From assembly GCA_014728955.1 (NCBI GenBank), contig WJKT01000086.1:1-7445 (forward strand): a stretch of DNA of 7,445 bases, in the 5' to 3' direction. Under the pieces are notes generated by a model. That model saw only the letters and a list, made by a program, of their open reading frames with translations. It was not told the DNA's origin and did no database searches. The position numbers and the translations under genes were made by a program. This document shows positions 5,974 to 7,445 of this stretch, in pieces (the first letter of the stretch is position 1; every line of letters starts with the position of its first letter). This DNA comes from Candidatus Peregrinibacteria bacterium. Lineage in GTDB: Bacteria > Patescibacteriota > Gracilibacteria > UBA1369 > PNNO01.

Positions 5974-6915
5974 CTACTGCATAAGGTATTTTACGATAGC
6001 ATTTTTGATTTGTCCGTTATAATGTTGATCAACCCACCACCATGCTCCGCATGTGTTAGCTTCAAGAAATATCCATTTCCCATTATCATCTATTACATAA
6101 TCTGCGCCGCATGTATCGATATCGAGTGCGGTTTTGAATTGCATGAGCTTATCTTTTTCTTCATCCGGGAAGGTTGTTCTTGTGAAACCTTCACCTGTTG
6201 TTCTCTCTCTTCTTATTATGTCTGTTAAGGTGCTTGAAGAAGGAGCTTTTATTGCAAAACATTCTTCATCGATAGAGAAAACTCTGCATTCTTCACGCTT
6301 ATTTAAAGTGTGCTGGTAAATGATTGGAGCAAATTGCAATCCCTCTTTTTGTTGTAAAATCTCCTTTGAAACAGCTTTGGTATATGCCGCTTTAAGCCCT
6401 TCTTCATCTGAATACCATGGTGTATTGAGATTTTTCATTATGGATGGTTTTGTAGTGCAAAACGGTTGTATGTGTTGAGGGTTATTGGAGACAACTGTTT
6501 CGGGAATTTCCATTCCGCTGAGTTTCGCAGTTCTTAATTGCACAATTTTGTTTGATGCTTTTTGCACACTGCTTGGTCGATTAAGCCACGGACAAGTGGT
6601 GAATTCTTCTATTGCATCAAAAGCTGCGGTAAGGGTAGCCCTTTGCAGGCTTTGAACCGGCGACATGGAATCTATGGAGTAGGGGTATGTTTGCTGAAAC
6701 CATGCCGATGTAAATTCATGTGCTCGTGCTTGTTTGTTATCACACTTCAAGAGCAGCTGAATCTGATCTCTAATTGAAAAAGATATCTTAGAGACATATT
6801 CTCCTTCGTCAGTATTGAATCGGAAAAAATCAACATTTCGTTTCTTTAATTCATCGATTACAGAATCACTTTCAAATCCTTCTCGATGGCTAACAATCAG
6901 TACTTTCTTGTTCAT
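5974..6915 (-). CDS. ATP-grasp ligase of the MvdC/MvdD graspetide-maturase type
   Basis: The 313 residues match the usual length of microviridin-type ligases (about 320). These enzymes phosphorylate Asp/Glu side chains of a ribosomal peptide with ATP and join them to Ser/Thr or Lys side chains, forming macrocyclic esters or amides. Visible family features are an N-terminal Rossmann-like strand with KVLIVSHREGFESDSVIDEL; the central WLNRPSSVQKASNKIVQLRTAKLSGMEIPET block (from 110), typical of this group; a candidate ATP-binding lysine in SIMKNLN (160-164); ECRVFSIDEECFAIK (209-223); and the metal site, D272 in GADYVIDDNGKW with FLEANTCGAWWW (283-294) carrying E285 and N287. Family members usually have FLEVNPNGQW at that last place, so ANTCGAWWW is a variant. 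The gene is divergent from a 54-residue peptide gene, its likely substrate. A predicted promoter leaves only a ~15-base leader with no SD. RimK-like or glutathione-synthase-like roles are less likely given the WLNRP block. Confidence 0.87.
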   Translation of the reverse strand: MNKKVLIVSHREGFESDSVIDELKKRNVDFFRFNTDEGEYVSKISFSIRDQIQLLLKCDNKQARAHEFTSAWFQQTYPYSIDSMSPVQSLQRATLTAAFDAIEEFTTCPWLNRPSSVQKASNKIVQLRTAKLSGMEIPETVVSNNPQHIQPFCTTKPSIMKNLNTPWYSDEEGLKAAYTKAVSKEILQQKEGLQFAPIIYQHTLNKREECRVFSIDEECFAIKAPSSSTLTDIIRRERTTGEGFTRTTFPDEEKDKLMQFKTALDIDTCGADYVIDDNGKWIFLEANTCGAWWWVDQHYNGQIKNAIVKYLMQ

Positions 6916-6936
6916 CCGTAAAGGTTAAAGGAGCTT

Positions 6937-6965
6937 ACTTTACAGCTAAAAGGGCTTTTTGTCAA
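6937..6965 (-). promoter_or_regulatory. Promoter of the ATP-grasp ligase gene
   Basis: On the minus strand a perfect TTGACA box (6960-6965), a 17-base spacer and TAAAGT (6937-6942, 4 of 6) precede the ATG at 6915. Initiation near 6930 would leave a leader of about 15 bases. Its -35 box is only 11 bases from the -35 box of the opposite promoter, so the two genes diverge from one compact control region. Confidence 0.6.
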
Positions 6966-6976
6966 AAACCGAACTC

Positions 6977-7004
6977 TTGCAATCTTCTAAAAAACTGTTA
7001 TAAT
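6977..7004 (+). promoter_or_regulatory. Extended -10 promoter of the peptide gene
   Basis: TTGCAA (6977-6982, 4 of 6), a 16-base spacer and a perfect TATAAT (6999-7004) preceded by the extended element (TGTTATAAT from 6996). Initiation is expected near 7011. It is the strongest promoter noticed in the window, suggesting high expression of the short gene it drives. Confidence 0.7.
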
Positions 7005-7036
7005 TCTCTCGGATCTTGTGGCAAGGCAAGTTCTAG

Positions 7037-7043
7037 AAAGGAG
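7037..7043 (+). promoter_or_regulatory. Strong Shine-Dalgarno site deciding the start of the peptide gene
   Basis: AAAGGAG ends seven bases before the ATG at 7051, ideal spacing. No other gene in the window has a comparable site. It rules out the in-frame GTG at 7018 as the start, since the site would then be inside the coding region. Confidence 0.8.
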
Positions 7044-7050
7044 ATACGTT

Positions 7051-7215
7051 ATGTCTAGCGATAAGCCTAAAGCAAGAGCTAGTGTTTTATTGCTCATGTT
7101 TGATAAGCTTGACGATAGGACGGAAGAAGCGCGCGTGTATGATGTGCAAAGTCAAACTTTGACGCATCGCCAACCAGCTTTAATGAGTCCTGTTAAGCAT
7201 CATAAAGAGAAATAA
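7051..7215 (+). CDS. 54-residue peptide, candidate precursor for the divergent ATP-grasp ligase
   Basis: The peptide starts MSSDKPKARASVLLLMF and ends SPVKHHKEK. It is hydrophilic apart from VLLLMF at 12-17, too short for a membrane segment and without a usual signal peptide. It has eight acidic residues (D4, D18, D21, D22, E25, E26, D31, E53), eight Ser/Thr and six Lys, giving donors and acceptors for graspetide side-chain links. No cysteine is present. No canonical microviridin core (T-x-K-Y-P-S-D) or leader (PFFARFL) is seen. Residues Y30-D31-x-x-x-Q35 recall, from memory, the YDPxxQ segment of other ATP-grasp-target peptides; this is a weak resemblance. The helix-like SVLLLMFDKLDD region could be the ligase-binding leader. 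Strong promoter, strong SD, tiny size, possible terminator and divergence from the ligase gene all fit a ribosomal-peptide precursor. That it is a real gene is likely; its role as substrate is inference. Confidence 0.7.
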   Translation: MSSDKPKARASVLLLMFDKLDDRTEEARVYDVQSQTLTHRQPALMSPVKHHKEK

Positions 7216-7225
7216 CACTGCTTGC

Positions 7226-7252
7226 GGAGGCTGCAGCGGCGGCCCCCCTTTT
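7226..7252 (+). terminator. Possible intrinsic terminator after the peptide gene
   Basis: GGAGGCTG (7226-7233) can pair with CGGCCCCC (7240-7247) across the loop CAGCGG, with one A-C mismatch and one T-G wobble. One C and TTTT (7249-7252) follow. The short T run makes it a modest terminator. The position 11 bases after the stop codon supports it. This GC-rich patch stands out from the AT-rich surroundings. Confidence 0.45.
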
Positions 7253-7269
7253 CATATCTGCTCGTCGTC

Positions 7270-7298
7270 TTGACAAATCTGAAAATAAGTATTAGAAA
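7270..7298 (+). promoter_or_regulatory. Possible promoter of the right-edge reading frame
   Basis: A perfect TTGACA (7270-7275) is followed at 17 bases by TAGAAA (7293-7298, 4 of 6). It would start a transcript near 7305, about 30 bases before the ATG at 7336. The weak -10 box limits confidence. Confidence 0.4.
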
Positions 7299-7335
7299 TA
7301 TCTTCCGATAGCATATATTATTAGCAGGTTTGTGT

Positions 7336-7445
7336 ATGGAAACTTACTCTGGTTATTATGAATTATCTCAAGAATGGTTTGTTGATGAAGTTGCAGGTAT
7401 TCTGTTGGGGGAGGAAGAACATGATTCTTGTAAAGCATTTATTGC
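7336..7445 (+). CDS. Start of an unidentified protein, cut by the right edge
   Basis: From the ATG at 7336 the frame is open to the end of the window, giving 36 complete codons: METYSGYYELSQEWF, then VDEVAGILLGEEEHDSC and KAFIA. The segment is acidic, without a signal peptide. Too little is visible to name a family. A weak AGCAGG lies seven bases before the ATG and a possible promoter at 7270-7298. It runs in the same direction as the candidate precursor gene 120 bases upstream, so it may be another part of the peptide locus (tailoring enzyme, transporter or protease) or an unrelated neighbour. Confidence 0.5.
   Translation, partial: METYSGYYELSQEWFVDEVAGILLGEEEHDSCKAFI

Noticed and set aside
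5974..6915. RimK or glutathione synthetase identity for the ATP-grasp protein
   Set aside because: The WLNRPSS...ASNK block and FLEANTCG site resemble peptide maturases more, although a search is needed to exclude it fully.
7018..7050. GTG at 7018 as start of the 54-residue peptide gene
   Set aside because: It would place the strong AAAGGAG at 7037-7043 inside the gene, lies within a few bases of the predicted transcript start, and has no SD of its own.

Overview
The window looks like a chromosomal segment of an AT-rich bacterium. A member of the Candidate Phyla Radiation (Patescibacteria) is the best guess. The reasons are the compact layout, very short or absent mRNA leaders, few Shine-Dalgarno (SD) sequences, a DUF2779-type nuclease of a kind I associate with these lineages, and a standard genetic code (TGA is used as a stop at the glycosyltransferase/radA overlap). 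The lineage is inferred from gene content, not demonstrated.

Left part (1-870): two partial copies of the 3' end of a tatD-family nuclease gene lie in the same orientation. Copy 1 (1-114) runs in from the left edge; copy 2 (about 682-870) is a headless remnant. The first 56 bases of copy 1 are identical to 757-812, and the rest of the two copies is clearly diverged. Between them sit one small gene for a very basic protein of unknown function, with its own promoter, and a possible insertion-sequence end. This resembles an insertion or recombination event that left a duplicated gene end.

Middle part (867-4999): a leftward two-gene operon encodes a GT4-type glycosyltransferase and the recombination factor RadA, overlapping by ATGA. 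A rightward tRNA-Lys(CTT) with its own promoter follows. A leftward gene then encodes a protein with an N-terminal Cas4/RecB-like PD-(D/E)XK nuclease carrying an iron-sulfur-type cysteine set and a C-terminal DEDDy exonuclease-like domain.

The non-coding stretch 5000-5341 holds the promoter of that nuclease gene, a leftward intrinsic terminator and several inverted repeats. Next comes a small secreted or lipid-anchored cysteine-rich protein (5342-5800).

Right part (5974-7445): this is the most interesting region. A leftward ATP-grasp ligase closely resembling the MvdC/MvdD maturases of graspetides (microviridin-type ribosomal peptides) is divergently transcribed from a 54-residue peptide gene. 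That small gene has a consensus extended -10 promoter, the only strong SD site noticed in the window, and a possible terminator. The pair looks like a minimal peptide-modification locus, and the peptide lacks the known microviridin core motif. A further rightward reading frame runs off the right edge and may belong to the locus.
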